Of a stretch of 64,000 bases of DNA, positions 33,001-43,788 are shown one piece after another. The position numbers and the translations under genes are program-made. Source of the DNA: Pochonia chlamydosporia 170 (Eukaryota; Ascomycota; Sordariomycetes; Hypocreales; Clavicipitaceae); assembly GCF_001653235.2 (NCBI RefSeq), contig NC_035795.1:1240001-1304000 (forward strand), written 5' to 3'. The first letter of the stretch is position 1. Each line of letters begins with the position of its first letter. Under the pieces are notes generated by a model. It worked only from the letters and a program-made list of their open reading frames with translations, did no database searches and was not told where the DNA came from.

Positions 33001-33174
33001 CTTGAAAGCAGTCTCGGTCACTTGCGTTGTGAGGCTACTCGTGTCGGTATTGGCGAGTTCCTGGAGTGCTGCAATATCACGCTGGGTCAAATGGTCCGAC
33101 ACCATTCGAGTCGGCGCGGCCAAGCCGCTGCCGGCCAGGTAGCTGACCAGCACCGGAACGAAGACGGACTTCAT
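30037..33174 (-). CDS. Giant secreted glycine-rich repeat protein with four hydrophobic modules
   Basis: Single exon, 1,045 aa from the ATG at 33174; a longer start at 33222 would bury the signal peptide. Order of parts: (1) signal peptide, residues 1-20 (MKSVFVPVLVSYLAGSGLAA); (2) a charged, apparently helical region, 21-140, with dibasic sites KSKR (71-74) and INKR (131-134) that suit Kex2; (3) glycine-rich body, about 150-860, made of GGLTGG, GGKGGKGG and GGLDLNG units; (4) Ser/Asn-rich spacer, about 880-955; (5) a tyrosine-rich motif FTYTYTYNYVPQP near 960; (6) an Ala-rich tail. Four copies of a hydrophobic module of the type GPISGIIHxxxSLLGLGG lie near residues 161, 318, 612 and 839. Asn-glycosylation sequons recur (DLNKT, LLNTT). 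No Cys pattern and no GPI tail. I know no characterised family with this layout; a wall, matrix or adhesive structural role is inference. Confidence 0.85.
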   Translation of the reverse strand: MKSVFVPVLVSYLAGSGLAAPTRMVSDHLTQRDIAALQELANTDTSSLTTQVTETAFKNLLVHLLEAQAGKSKRHLAMSQDSEAHMDDFIEALYARDMAKEQGMSDETIQAYDEVIAKQLYNALSISGSGINKREAQKSPFQPHQFQDIGNNVGSGAGRGIGSIVDLIFSLLGLNGSRGLAGNVGHTVGGLTGGLTGTLNGGKGGKDGGLGNTIGGLTGTVDNLVGGLTGGKGGKDGALGGLTGTLGHTLGGVTGGLTGALGGHNGDKGGLGGVVNGVTGNLLNTTGGLVGGLTGGANGNGGLLGGLTGGLNGGAHGGPISGIIHFIFSLLGLGGKGGGNGGLDLGGLTGGLLGGKGGKGGLDLNGLLGGLAGGKNGKGGLDLGGLTGDLNKTLGGLTGSLAGGKDGKGGIDLNGLTGLLGGLTGGKNGKGGLDLDGLTGLLGGLAGKDGKGGLDLNGLLGGLAGGKDGKGGLDLGGLLGGLTGGKGGKGGLDLNGLTGLLGGLTGGKGGKGGLDLDGLTGLLGGLTGGKDGKGGLNLGGLTGDLNKTLGGLTGSLTGGKDGKGGLDLGGLLGGLTGGKDGKGGLVGDLTGNLGGLTGGLTGGLNGGAHGGPISGIIHSVLSLLGLGGKGGKGGLGDLTGHLGGLTGGLTGGKGGKGGLLGDLTGTLGGLTGGLTGGKGGKGGLLGNLTGTLGGVTGQAGNIVKGAGNAVGGLTGGLTGAAGHAGSGAGNLVGGLTGDVGDIAKGATKGVGDLIGGLTGSLTGAAGHSGSGAGNLIGGITGDAGNIAKGALSGAGHVVDGITGGLLGSGKGSGSGQGNGLLGGLLGGGKGGKDGKEGPIGGLVHGVLDLVGLDGDGGKGGLLGGLGGGTSGLTGGQRGGALGGLTGGNGANGGAQGSAGGSRGGAASGAGENTRQGASSANASSGNANGGDEASSADGSSAQNGSTSESDSNSTSQSSGKAGDFTYTYTYNYVPQPNNGAQSTNPKAAALIALAHAAQEAKAREGQAPPRKYAAGGSSLVASPPFPLPTASIVSADIPLSTGVSK
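30580..32640 (-). repeat. Coding minisatellite of the glycine-rich protein
   Basis: Imperfect tandem units encode GGLxGGKxGKGGLDLxGL blocks. Eleven units with a GG(L/I)(D/N)L core can be counted by eye between the second and third hydrophobic modules (about 31380-32170), two of them extended by the sequence GDLNKTLGG. Units vary in third codon positions and in length (about 57-105 nt), so this is an old or actively rearranging array, not a perfect recent duplication. Confidence 0.8.
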
Positions 33175-34465
33175 GATGCCGAGTAGAGAGCAAAAAGTTC
33201 CTCTACAAGGTTGAAACAACAAAAGAACGAAGTACTAAAAAATGGGCGCAGCAGGCCAATGTCGATGTAGAAGAAAAAGCAGAACCATTCCACCCCAAGC
33301 ATTGTGGCCAAACATCTTTATATCTCATAGGACAATTGCAGCTGGCATAACCTTATGTTACAACCAGCGACGAGTGTCTTGGAGATTTGCGGGTCAATCT
33401 TGGTCGTAGACCAATCTCTCTGGCATTTTGCCCTTCCAGCATAGTACAGCCTCCATCACGAACGAGATCGGAAGACCAGGGACAGGGTGATGGAACGTAA
33501 AATTCGCGATAAGAATCTCGAGTAACCAAGTTGCCATAGTGGTGAGTATGGTGCATTGTTGGTGTGAGGTCGAAGCTTCTCCAGCTATGAGGAATTCGCG
33601 CCCCTCAGACAAGACTCAAACCGGGCGTGGTAGAGAGCGGGACTGACGACCGGGAATGCTGAAAGGTACGCGCTGCAGCATGGCATTGTAGGCCAAAATG
33701 AGAGGCGATTGAACAGAGAAAGCGGGAAATCATGTGAGTCAAGGGAATCCCACAGCATTCCTATGTGTTCTGTCACAAGTCGAAGTTGGATAGACAGCCG
33801 TAGTGTGCCTGGACGATCGGTGTGTTAGAGCCGCCTCCAGGAACGAGAGACAAGGAGCTAGGGACCATGTTCGTGGATACTTGGGGCGAGATCATCCGAG
33901 GATACTTTCTATTGGTTGTACCACTTGATGCATACCATAGAGCCAGAAAGTAGTGTAGTGACACCACAAGTCCATCGCGGCGAGCCTCAGTCTGGCGAGT
34001 CCCCGGCTAATGCTTCTTGATGCTGCCCTCAGCTCTCGCGGAGTAAAGCCCGGTTAGCCGCTACTCTCGCGATACACGACAGAAAGCTCCGTTCCTTGTT
34101 ACTCGCGATGCCATGTCGCCAATTGAGAGTCACCGCTGCTAGAACTTGGGGCTTGTCTCAAGTTCGCATCCCTTGGAGCTGGCTAGCGACGGATGTGGTC
34201 TGGCAATCGTTCCGTCGTGGAGGACGAAGTTTGGCGGTCTGAGTATTTGAGGATTTCATTGCAGCCTTTAGTTAAATCCTCGGGGCGGTTCTGGACAAAT
34301 GGCGATGTATCGATTGAATGCTGTAATGTCTTGCATGGGAGAAGTTGCGAATTGGAGGGTTCCTATCAAGTGTTGATGCTGACATAATACAACCAAAAGT
34401 CGCACTTTCTTAACTTTTGCAAAAACCAACCACGGCTCGAGAGCAGAGATCACAATGCTGCGGTT

Positions 34466-34870
34466 TCACAAAAGGGACTGTAGAAGTTTATTCACCATGT
34501 TCTCTCTATTCTTCCCTTTTCGTCTGGTCTTCTTTTCCACGCAGTCCAGTTGCAGATGGTAGGTTGTTGAGCAACTGCCGAGAATCATGCCCTTGGCCCA
34601 ATTAGAAAGGTCCGAAATGGCATTTGGCGGAACATTGGTCCACTCAATTAGATGTGCATATCGAGTGGAGACTCGAAGAATAAGAGCCCGTCTTTTGTTA
34701 CCCAAGGGATCTGGTCCATGTTGAAAATTTGGTACAGCTAAGCATGGGGGAGAGGGTCTCTGACTCCCTGTCCAAAGTTGAGGCATCAGACGGGCGAGAT
34801 CGGATAGTGACATGTTATTACACCCAGGGCACAATTGCATCTCATGAAAAACAAAGCAGTAATTGATCAC
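34466..34870 (-). CDS. Doubtful small ORF, 134 codons
   Basis: An uninterrupted frame with a mixed, protein-like composition, including MQLCPGCNNMSLSDLARL and a Lys-rich C-terminus. It matches no family I know, and it may be chance. Listed because no longer frame competes with it on this strand. Confidence 0.18.
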   Translation of the reverse strand: MINYCFVFHEMQLCPGCNNMSLSDLARLMPQLWTGSQRPSPPCLAVPNFQHGPDPLGNKRRALILRVSTRYAHLIEWTNVPPNAISDLSNWAKGMILGSCSTTYHLQLDCVEKKTRRKGKNRENMVNKLLQSLL

Positions 34871-36105
34871 TCGGTACGTCTCCAGAGAGTGAAGGTTTCG
34901 GTCTGTACTGAGCGCACAAGACGTGAGCGAGGACTTTTGTCACATTAGACAGCAATCAGCACCATCTCTCATCAGAAGGCTGAGCGAATGTGGCATCCTA
35001 TCAGCGATCGCATGGGCTAAACTTTGGTAAGATGACCACCACTAAGCTTATGGGTTTCAGCCATGAAGGGAGGACGGGACGTCGGCTGTAGCTGTATAGT
35101 ATAGTCGTCTGCATTGGTGCTGTAAGTACTAAGTTTGCGTTATCAATATTGCAACGCTGCGGGCGAGATCAAAAGGGCATCCGGAGATGCAGGTCATGAG
35201 AAACCTGGGGCACTGCGTGGTGTTGTGCCGGGCCACATGTAGGTCCCATTGGCAGAACGATGCTTAGTGAGATGGCATTATGCATGATGTAGGTACGATT
35301 TAGGAAGTTTTCGACGAGGAGAAGGTCTGCGTAAGATGAACCTTGTAGGTGATGGCATCCGTGAGCGTACCAAGTGGTCGTGAGGTGAGATATGCCTGTT
35401 TGGCTCCAGTGTGCACAAAACTTGGGTCACAACCACACCATGCATGACTATATAAGATTATAAATATGAGAGTATCCAAGTACATGGTGCCCTATCCTGT
35501 TGTGTACTCCGTCATTTTGGGGTAGGTGTAGCAAATGAATGAAACGGCTAGTGTTTCCTCGATAAAAGGTGAATTGTTTGGTTAGATGTCGGAAACATCC
35601 ACGACGTGTTTGATTCGTTTGATGATGCGCAAGTGTTGATAAAGGATTGCATCGGGTTCAAGCGAGCTCATCTACAGATGAAAGGCTAGCTGCCGAACTC
35701 GCAGCCACAATCCCACATTGTATGACTGCGTGTGGCCAGGGATTGACCTATTGGTGCACAATATTTTCGATTTTTTTTTTCTCTTCCTGCCTGCTTTTTC
35801 TGGTGCCAAACTGATAGGACCCTCAACAAGAAATCTCTCACAAAAAGCGCCAGTGACGCAGCCCTTGACCCCCAGTGTAGAGCCACGAACCAGACATGGA
35901 TTGACTGGACTGGACCCAAACTACGGAGTGCAAACAGGGACCAGAATAGCGGCTACCGCCAGGAGAATAGCGGTAAAAGTAACATGTACCCAGCAAAATG
36001 GCACCAAACTGGGTTTCTCACTGGCCAATTGCCCCAAAAGCCCGCTGCCCAGTCCCAGCACTGTCCACTTTCAGCATTGGATCTGCCCCAGCCTTATCTT
36101 ATCGG

Positions 36106-36111
36106 TGACTC
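36106..36111 (+). promoter_or_regulatory. Possible CPC1/Gcn4 half-matching site
   Basis: TGACTC lies about 345 bp upstream of the arginine-specific carbamoyl-phosphate synthase start. Cross-pathway control factors (CPC1/Gcn4) bind TGA(C/G)TCA and regulate amino-acid genes. The last base does not fit, and a six-base match is weak on its own. Confidence 0.22.
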
Positions 36112-36453
36112 GTCCGACCCCCGGACCGGAACCTGGAGTCGCCCAATTTTTTTTATTTGGCTCGAGCTCTCAATCCGTCCGGTCCGTTCATTGGCTACTC
36201 TTCAATCTTCTCACTGCCAGCGCCAGGTCCTCCCCGACTTTTTTGTCCCACACCTGGCAACATTGACTGCACAATACCGGACCAGACATTTCATTTCCCA
36301 TCACCTTTTTAAACCTCTTCCACCTTCAGCCTCCCGTCGACATCACTTGCTCAATCAATTGGCTCCCCCATCGTCTAGCCTACTTGAGGGACGGTGCCAA
36401 TTGAAGCATTGAATCTCCTTGGGAGCCGGCTGCAGTTCGCAATTGCCATTGTA

Positions 36454-39400
36454 ATGCCTCCCACGATGCCTTCTGTCCTGGCTGGCCGTGCTCCGGTCCT
36501 CCTCCGAGCTGGTCGTCGCATTCCTCGATCTTTTCCTGCTCCCGCCAGGTCTCTCACCACCGCCTCGCTCAAGTCTCCTGGACGTGCTTTGCTTCAGGCC
36601 AAGCAGCACCCAAAGAGAATCGGCACAATTTCAATTGTCCGCAATTACAGCGCTTCTCCCGCCGAAACCGCACCCAACCCCAAGGCTTACATCGACAGCG
36701 GTGTCATCAAGCAAGTCCAAAATGTGGATGTGAAGAAGGTCCTGGTCATTGGCAGTGGCGGTCTTGCCATCGGCCAGGCTGGCGAATTCGATTACTCAGG
36801 TTCGTCATTACATACATCTCTTGTTCCCTGTCTTGAGAAATCAGTCCTCCTCACCGACAAGCCGATGCACACAAACGCGCGTGACTCACGTGCAGTCGCA
36901 AGGACGAGATAACTTGACCATCATGTTCCCACATCAAGAGACTCTCTACTGACATCGGCTTCCCTATATAGGATCACAAGCACTCAAGGCCCTGAAAGAA
37001 GCAGGCGTCGCCTCTGTCCTCATCAACCCCAATATCGCTACTATCCAGACCAACCACAGCCTCGCCGACGAGGTCTATTATTTGCCAGTCACTCCCGAGT
37101 ATGTCAGCTATGTCATCGAAAAGGAGAAGCCTGATGGCATCTTCTTGTCTTTTGGTGGACAGACTGCCCTGAACTTGGGTGTTCAGATGCAGCGCCTAGG
37201 TCTGTTTGAAAAATACGGCGTCAAGGTCCTTGGCACCAGCGTCCGAACTCTGGAAGTTTCCGAGGATCGAGATCTCTTCGCCAAGGCTCTGGAGGAGATC
37301 AACATTCCCATTGCCAAGTCCATTGCTGTTAGCACCGTTGATGAGGCTCTCGACGCCGCCGAAAAGGTCGGCTATCCCATTATTGTCCGTGCCGCCTATG
37401 CTTTGGGTGGTTTGGGTTCTGGTTTCGCCAACAACGAGGAGGAGCTCCGCAACATGGCTGCCCGATCTCTGACTCTGTCGCCTCAAATCTTGGTTGAGAA
37501 GTCGCTCAAGGGCTGGAAGGAACTCGAATATGAAGTCGTCCGCGATGCCAACAACAACTGTATCACTGTTTGCAACATGGAAAACTTTGACCCTCTCGGT
37601 ATTCACACTGGTGACTCCATTGTCGTGGCTCCGTCGCAAACTTTGAGCGACGAAGAATACCACATGCTTCGATCTGCCGCCATCAAGATTGTGCGACATC
37701 TTGGTGTCGTTGGCGAATGCAACGTCCAATACGCCCTCCAGCCCGATGGTCTCGACTACCGTGTCATTGAGGTCAACGCCCGTCTCTCTCGATCCTCCGC
37801 CCTGGCCTCAAAAGCTACTGGTTACCCTCTGGCGTATACTGCTGCCAAGATTGGTCTCGGCCACAGCTTGCCTGAGCTCCCCAACGCCGTTACCAAGACC
37901 ACCACCGCCAACTTCGAACCCTCTCTGGATTACATCGTCACCAAGATGCCCCGATGGGATTTGTCCAAGTTCCAGCACGTTAAGCGTGATATCGGCAGTG
38001 CCATGAAGTCGGTCGGTGAAGTCATGGCCATTGGCCGAACTTTTGAAGAATCTTTCCAGAAGGCTATCCGTATGGTTGATCCCCGATTTGTCGGCTTCCA
38101 GGGCGACAAATTTGACGACTTGGACTTTGAGCTGCAGAACCCTACCGATCGTCGATGGCTCGCCGTCGGCCAGGCCATGCTGCACGAGAACTACTCTGTC
38201 GACAAGGTTCACGATTTGACCAAGATTGACAAGTGGTTCCTGTACAAGCTCCAGAACATTGTCGACTGCACCCGTGAATTCCAGCAAGTTGGTAGCCTGC
38301 AGGCCCTGAAGAAGGACCAGATCCTCAAGGCAAAGAAACTGGGTTTCTCTGATCGCCAAATTGGTATGACCGTCAACGCTACTGAGGATGAGGTTCGCGC
38401 GTACCGATTGAGCTTCAACATCCGACCTTGGGTCAAGAAGATTGACACCCTTGCCGCCGAGTTCCCTGCCGATACCAACTACCTGTACACCACCTACAAT
38501 GGTTCTTCCCACGATGTCACTTTCGACGACAAGGGCAAGATTATTCTCGGAAGCGGTGTCTACCGAATTGGTTCCTCTGTCGAATTCGATTGGTGCGCCG
38601 TCGGTGCCACCCAGGCTCTCCGCCAGATGGGTGAGAAGACTGTCATGATTAACGTAAGGTGAATGGCCAGAAAATGCACTAAACACCCGTATTGACAAAC
38701 CTCACAGTATAACCCCGAAACGTTTTCGACCGATTTCGATTGCCCCGATAGGCTCTACTTCGAAGAGCTTAGCTATGAGCGTGTCATGGATATTTACGAC
38801 CTTGAGGATGCTTCCGGTGCTGTGGTCTCGGTGGGCGGACAGCTCCCTCAGAACATCGCCCTTCGCCTGCAGGAGACTGGAGGCGCCAGGATTCTCGGAA
38901 CTGACCCCAAGGATATCGACAAGGCCGAGGACCGTCAAAAGTTCTCGGAGATTCTCGATAGCATCGGTGTTGACCAGCCTGCTTGGAAGGAACTCTCCTC
39001 CGTTCAGGCTGCTGAGCAATTTGCCGAAGAAGTTGGCTACCCCGTTCTTGTCCGTCCCAGTTATGTCCTCTCCGGTGCTGCCATGACCGTTATTCGAAGC
39101 AAGGAAGACCTCAAGGAGAAGCTTGAGGCCGCCAGCAACGTTTCACCTGACCATCCTGTCGTTATCACCAAGTTCATCGAAGGCGCCCAGGAAATCGATG
39201 TCGATGCCGTCGCTTCCAAGGGTGAACTGATCATCCATGCCGTCTCCGAGCACGTTGAGCAAGCAGGTGTTCACTCCGGTGATGCTACTCTGGTCCTCCC
39301 TCCCGCCAACCTGGACGGCGCTGTCATGGAGCGTGTCAAGGATATCGCCAAGAAGGTTGCCAAGGCATGGAACATTACCGGTCCTTTCAACATGCAGATT

Positions 39401-40246
39401 ATCAAGGCCGACGACAGTGAAGGCGGTGAGCCCGCCCTCAAGGTTATTGAATGTAACCTGCGTGCTTCCCGATCTTTCCCCTTTGTCAGCAAAGTCCTCG
39501 GGCTCAACTTCATCGACGTCGCTACCAAGGCTCTCGTCGGAAAGGATGTTCCCAAACCCACTGATCTCATGGCCGTCAAGCGCGACTACCTCGCTACCAA
39601 GGTTCCCCAGTTCTCTTGGACCCGTCTCGCTGGTGCCGACCCCTTCCTCGGCGTCGAAATGTCTTCCACTGGTGAAATCGCTTGCTTCGGTAAGGACCTG
39701 GTTGAAGCCTACTGGGCCTCTCTCCAGTCCACCATGAACTTCCGCATGCCTGAGCCTGGTGAGGGTCTCCTCTTCGGTGGCGACGTCAGCAAGACCTGGT
39801 TGACGCAGGTTGTCGACTATGTTGCTCCCCTCGGATATAAGCTGTACGCTGCCGGTAACGATGTCAAGGAATTCATCGAGTCCACCGCCAAGGGCAAGGT
39901 CACCGTCGAGGTCATTGAGTTCCCCAAGGAGGACAAGCGTGCCCTTCGTGAAGTCTTCAAGAAGTACGATATCCGCGGTTGCTTCAACTTGGCTCTTGCT
40001 CGTGGCAAGACGACTCTCGATGTCGACTATGTCATGCGCCGAAACGCCGTTGACTTTGGTGTCCCTCTGTTCATGGAGCCTCAGGTAAATATTCTCACAC
40101 TCCTTTTTGCATTCTAGCCATGACTAATGTATTTGTAGACCGCCATCCTCTTCGCCCGGTGTATGAGCGAAAAACTGCCCCGCAAGGAGGGTATTCCCTC
40201 CGAAGTCCGCCGCTGGTCTGACTTTATCGGCGGCAAGCCCCTGTAA
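36454..40246 (+). CDS. CPA2: Carbamoyl-phosphate synthase, arginine-specific, large chain (mitochondrial)
   Basis: Makes carbamoyl phosphate for arginine synthesis from bicarbonate, ATP and ammonia passed on by the small glutaminase subunit. Four exons, 36454-36799, 36972-38653, 38708-40084 and 40139-40246, give 1,170 aa, matching the Neurospora arg-3/yeast CPA2 family in size once the leader is counted. The first ~60 residues are rich in Arg/Ser/Ala with almost no acids ([20 protein letters not shown]), a mitochondrial presequence. Then come two homologous ATP-grasp halves: the first starts at [26 protein letters not shown] and includes [13 protein letters not shown] and [22 protein letters not shown]; the second starts around [15 protein letters not shown] and includes [21 protein letters not shown]-terminal MGS-like regulatory domain follows ([16 protein letters not shown]). 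There is no CPSase-ATCase fusion, so this is the arginine enzyme, not the pyrimidine one. Its gene converges on NPL4. Confidence 0.96.
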
Positions 40247-40837
40247 ACAACATCCATTAGCACATTAGGATAGGAAGAGAAAAACGGACCGGGGTGCTTA
40301 TGCAGTTGTCCCGGCGGGGAGAGTAGAAAGTTGGGGATTGCGTGGTGAAAAGGCAGACACAGATGTGTTCTTGTTAATTTGATGTTTTGTAGATATTTGG
40401 AGTCCAGGATAGGTTTCAAAAAGTTTGCCCAAGTGCGGATAACCACGTGTGAGTGTCAAGCATCTGTGACGTCTCCAAACGCAGTGGCCATTTTCAGATT
40501 GCAACGACACCTGTGTTCCGATAGTATAATGAAGATAATAATGGCCAGACAAAATACACCACGCATATTTCCAAACGTGTTGTATGTTCAGACGTAGTAA
40601 TTCCACCTGTATGCGTTGTTCCATCAACGTTTTCACGTCTCACTGCGGCAAGAATGCTCAATGGAGTTGTTTGTTCTGCAGTTTGAAAAATTGCTGGCCC
40701 ACAACAAGCTACAAGTGAGGATGTTGTCTTGCTCTATATGCCTAGCACCTACACAGATCCAGCACAATCCGTCCACATAACCCGCAAGCAGTATCTATCT
40801 ACCCTTTTCACCTGATATCTCTCCATCCCAAAGCCAA
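40247..40837. other. Convergent 3' intergenic region (CPA2 / NPL4)
   Basis: Both flanking genes end here, so it should hold two 3' untranslated regions. No gene seen. Confidence 0.65.
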
Positions 40838-43005
40838 TCAAGCATCTCGGTTCGGCGTCCGGCGTTCGTTCAGCCTGAAGGCAGCAAAGCGTTTAGTAAG
40901 TGGCTCACCTGAGTCACGCGCACCAACATTACGCGTTGAAAAATCATACGCAGAGGAGTCTGTAGCGGTGGCGTCATCGCCATCTCGCCGACGCTTGGGG
41001 AGTCGCTCACCGGTCGATTGCAGGATGGCCTGGAGGGTCTGCCAACCTTCTGTTGAACGAAGCTGGAACGAGTCGGCGAGGTCGTGTTGACTCGCGACTC
41101 GACATAGCAGTGCTTCCTCGTCCTGGAGCGCAAAGGGGGTGCATCAGTGACTGGAATTATGGAACATAGGCTGCAGGGGCAATGGGGAGACAACACAAAC
41201 CTTGGAAAGAATGCCCATCTGATGGAGGAAGCAGAGTAGATGAAAGTTGGAGACCTCTTGGCCGTTGTCACTTGACTTTTGACCAGGGGATGACTTGAGC
41301 GCCTTGGCGAGGGCAGAATGCTCTTGGGACTCCCCAATGTACTCGCGATTCTCAATAGGGAATCCTGTTTGAGTAAATGTTGGTTTGGGATCTGCGGGGA
41401 AGCCGTGGGTAAGTGTGACGAAAAGGTATTCGACTGGAAATGCAGGTTTGGCGTTCTCCTGAACGTTGGCGCCATATTCGTTCATCTTGCGGTAAAACAC
41501 CTCGGGAATATATCGTGTTCGACTGACAGATCCATCGTCTTCTTCCTCATCTCTGACCAGCATAACCGTTGGGTCGGCTGAGGGTTCCACGATGTCTGCT
41601 CGCACCATCTCCACAGCCTCATTCGACATTTGATATGACGAGATACCAATCTCGCCTTGCTCATTTCCTGTAATGATGCAGGTTACAAAGTTGGAGCCGT
41701 ATCTGCCAGTATCGCTCCATTTTGACGGCTTCGGGTACTGCGCTTGTAATCTTGATGAGAAGCAAATTTCCAGAGAGGACAAAAAATATGAATCAGCATG
41801 CCGCTTGCAGACCACTGAGCCATCGCCTTGACCAGCATCCAGCAAGTCTGTCCAAATGACACCCACAGGCTCCAATCCACAGAGCTTGGCCACGTGTTCG
41901 ACGTCTTTTTGATTCTCCCAAGCGTTGAGTGTTACACCATCGAGCTCGTCGACCTGGGGCGGTTCGTAGATGGCCTCAACGATGGCTTTAACACCAAGCG
42001 GAACTTCGGCGTATTCTGTGTACCGGCCGTAGAGAAATCCAAGTCTCTGGGAGCCAGTCTTGCGCCATGCGTCAATGAAGGAGTCGATAATGGATGGCGA
42101 TGCAAATTCCACATGGTCGACCATGCGAAATTGCTGCGGATTCAAGGTAATGGCGCTCGGCTGACACTTTGTGCAGACGCCTTCAGGCCAGGGAGGATGG
42201 CCAGTAGGACAATCCCGTCTCACTCGGTAAAACGGTTCCACGAGCGGAGGTATATACGAGCTTCCCAGCTCCGGTTTATTCGTTGACGCATTAATCTTCC
42301 TTAGATGTGAGTGAAAGGACTGGTACTTGATCTTCTTTTCGGCAAGGTATGCGGGATCAAACGGATCCAAGGGCTGACAATAGTCGCACATGCCTTTAGG
42401 TCCGTGTCGACACATCTTGTCCCGACTTCTGGGTATCTTTCCGTCCAATTTATCTAGTCGGTCATCGAGTGCAGATTGTTTAATCACTTCCCAAGGTTTA
42501 GATATTCTCTCTGGTCGTGGATTAATGGGCATATCTTCGGTGGGTAAGACGGGCTTGCCGTTCAGTCTCACTGATGTAGCTTTGGTCGAGTCGTCACCGT
42601 TGGTAGCTCCATTTGTTGCGTTTCCATGTTTGTAGTTGATGAAGATCAAATCGCCATGCCTAGCCGAGGGTCAGAACTCCAGTCACGGCTCGAGGACCAA
42701 CTGCCTCCAAAGTCCCGAAAGGCACCATCAGTCAGCTTACTTTAGTCCAATCTGCCCGACCTTAAACTTGATTATCTCAGCCAGAACCTTGGCGTCGCCT
42801 CCATTTGGTGCATTCGATAGCGTGATGGTCTTGGGGTCAATCGTGCTCGGAAGCTGTGGCAACAGCTACAATCATGACGTTTAGAACTTGCACCTCCTCA
42901 TCACACATGTTCAGCACTTACTTGCTCTCCTAGCTCGCCAAATGTCGTCGTCTGCTCGACCGTCAGCCGGATCATGCCATCCGGGCCGCGAAGTCGGAGC
43001 AACAT
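40838..43005 (-). CDS. NPL4: Nuclear protein localisation protein Npl4
   Basis: Npl4 pairs with Ufd1 to recruit ubiquitinated clients to the AAA ATPase Cdc48/p97, for example in ER-associated degradation. Four exons, 42922-43005, 42865-42741, 42659-41201 and 41122-40838, give 650 aa. An N-terminal ubiquitin-like (UBX-type) domain starts at [22 protein letters not shown]. Next come zinc-finger segments with CxxC/CxH ligands ([19 protein letters not shown], then [18 protein letters not shown]). The MPN-like domain follows ([41 protein letters not shown]) and lacks the full JAMM metal set, as expected for Npl4. The C-terminal domain ends in a basic tail with KRRRDGDD that could be a nuclear signal. 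The last exon is read through to the TGA at 40838; a GT inside it near SGEP is not needed to keep the frame. Confidence 0.95.
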
Positions 43006-43788
43006 GTTGGGCTGTCCTCTTCGATCCGGTTTCTGGTATTATAAACTGGCCGACGAATGCAGTGGTGGGGTTAGTGCTGGAATAAAGCAGCTATTGAACC
43101 GAGACGAGGTGCCTAAAAAGCGCAGGTTAAAAGTGATAAAGAACCTCCCGTCTCAAAGCAGACAGGAACAAACGACAGTAAATAGAATAGGCAAAAAGTT
43201 GGCTTGCCGTCAAGCTTGCTGTCGAGAAAATGGATGGGAGCGTGGAAGCTCATCGACGTTGATGACAGAAGTGGAACCAAACCAAGCTCTGTCATGCATG
43301 AAGAAGGCAAGTACCTTTCCGCTGCCATCGGTACAAGACAGTACCTCCAAACAATAACGTCAGTCCAACTGCGTCACTGTGAAAGGTGCCTGGCAGCTGC
43401 TGCAAGTACCGCACCGGCTCCGCTCCTCGGCGCTGGAGAAACATCGGGCCGATGCATCGCCAACCACCACAGCGCCAGCCCAGAAGTTAACTGGCACGCG
43501 CCAGGGCTTACACTGGCCACTCACATGTCCGTTTGACCCCCCAGCAAGTACCTCCATAACCTTGCCCAATCTGCCATCTGGCCAGAACTAATTACAGCCA
43601 AACGACCATCCAAAAGTTACCAGCTGTCATCGTGAGAGGATCGACTCGGTTCCATCCCACATACGCTCTCTTCCACGACAGCCATATACCAACGACTGAG
43701 GATATTTCCTACGAATTTTAATAGCGCCAACCTAATTCTTTTATTTCATCCCCCTTCTAGATCGTGAAACACTACATCCACAACCACA
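43006..43788. promoter_or_regulatory. Shared divergent promoter region (NPL4 / SEC66)
   Basis: 783 bp between two start codons pointing away from each other. The leader before SEC66 is pyrimidine-rich at 43731-43760. No specific factor site is clear. Confidence 0.5.

Larger units (their letters stand above)
33175..36453. other. 3.3 kb intergenic region between divergent genes
   Basis: Holds the promoters of the glycine-rich protein gene (left, minus) and the carbamoyl-phosphate synthase gene (right, plus). Apart from one doubtful minus-strand frame (34466-34870), I see only short overlapping frames. A T-rich tract lies at 35766-35780. Confidence 0.5.

Noticed and set aside
27259..33174. Secondary-metabolite cluster around the FAD monooxygenase
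   Set aside because: No PKS, NRPS, terpene cyclase, prenyltransferase, P450, transporter or cluster regulator in the neighbourhood.
36200..36453. Regulatory upstream ORF (arginine attenuator peptide) before CPA2
   Set aside because: That control belongs to the small subunit gene (CPA1/arg-2). I found no convincing attenuator-type short ORF here.
37808..38698. 296-codon minus-strand frame inside CPA2
   Set aside because: Antisense to a strongly conserved enzyme. No family features. Likewise 37196-37729.
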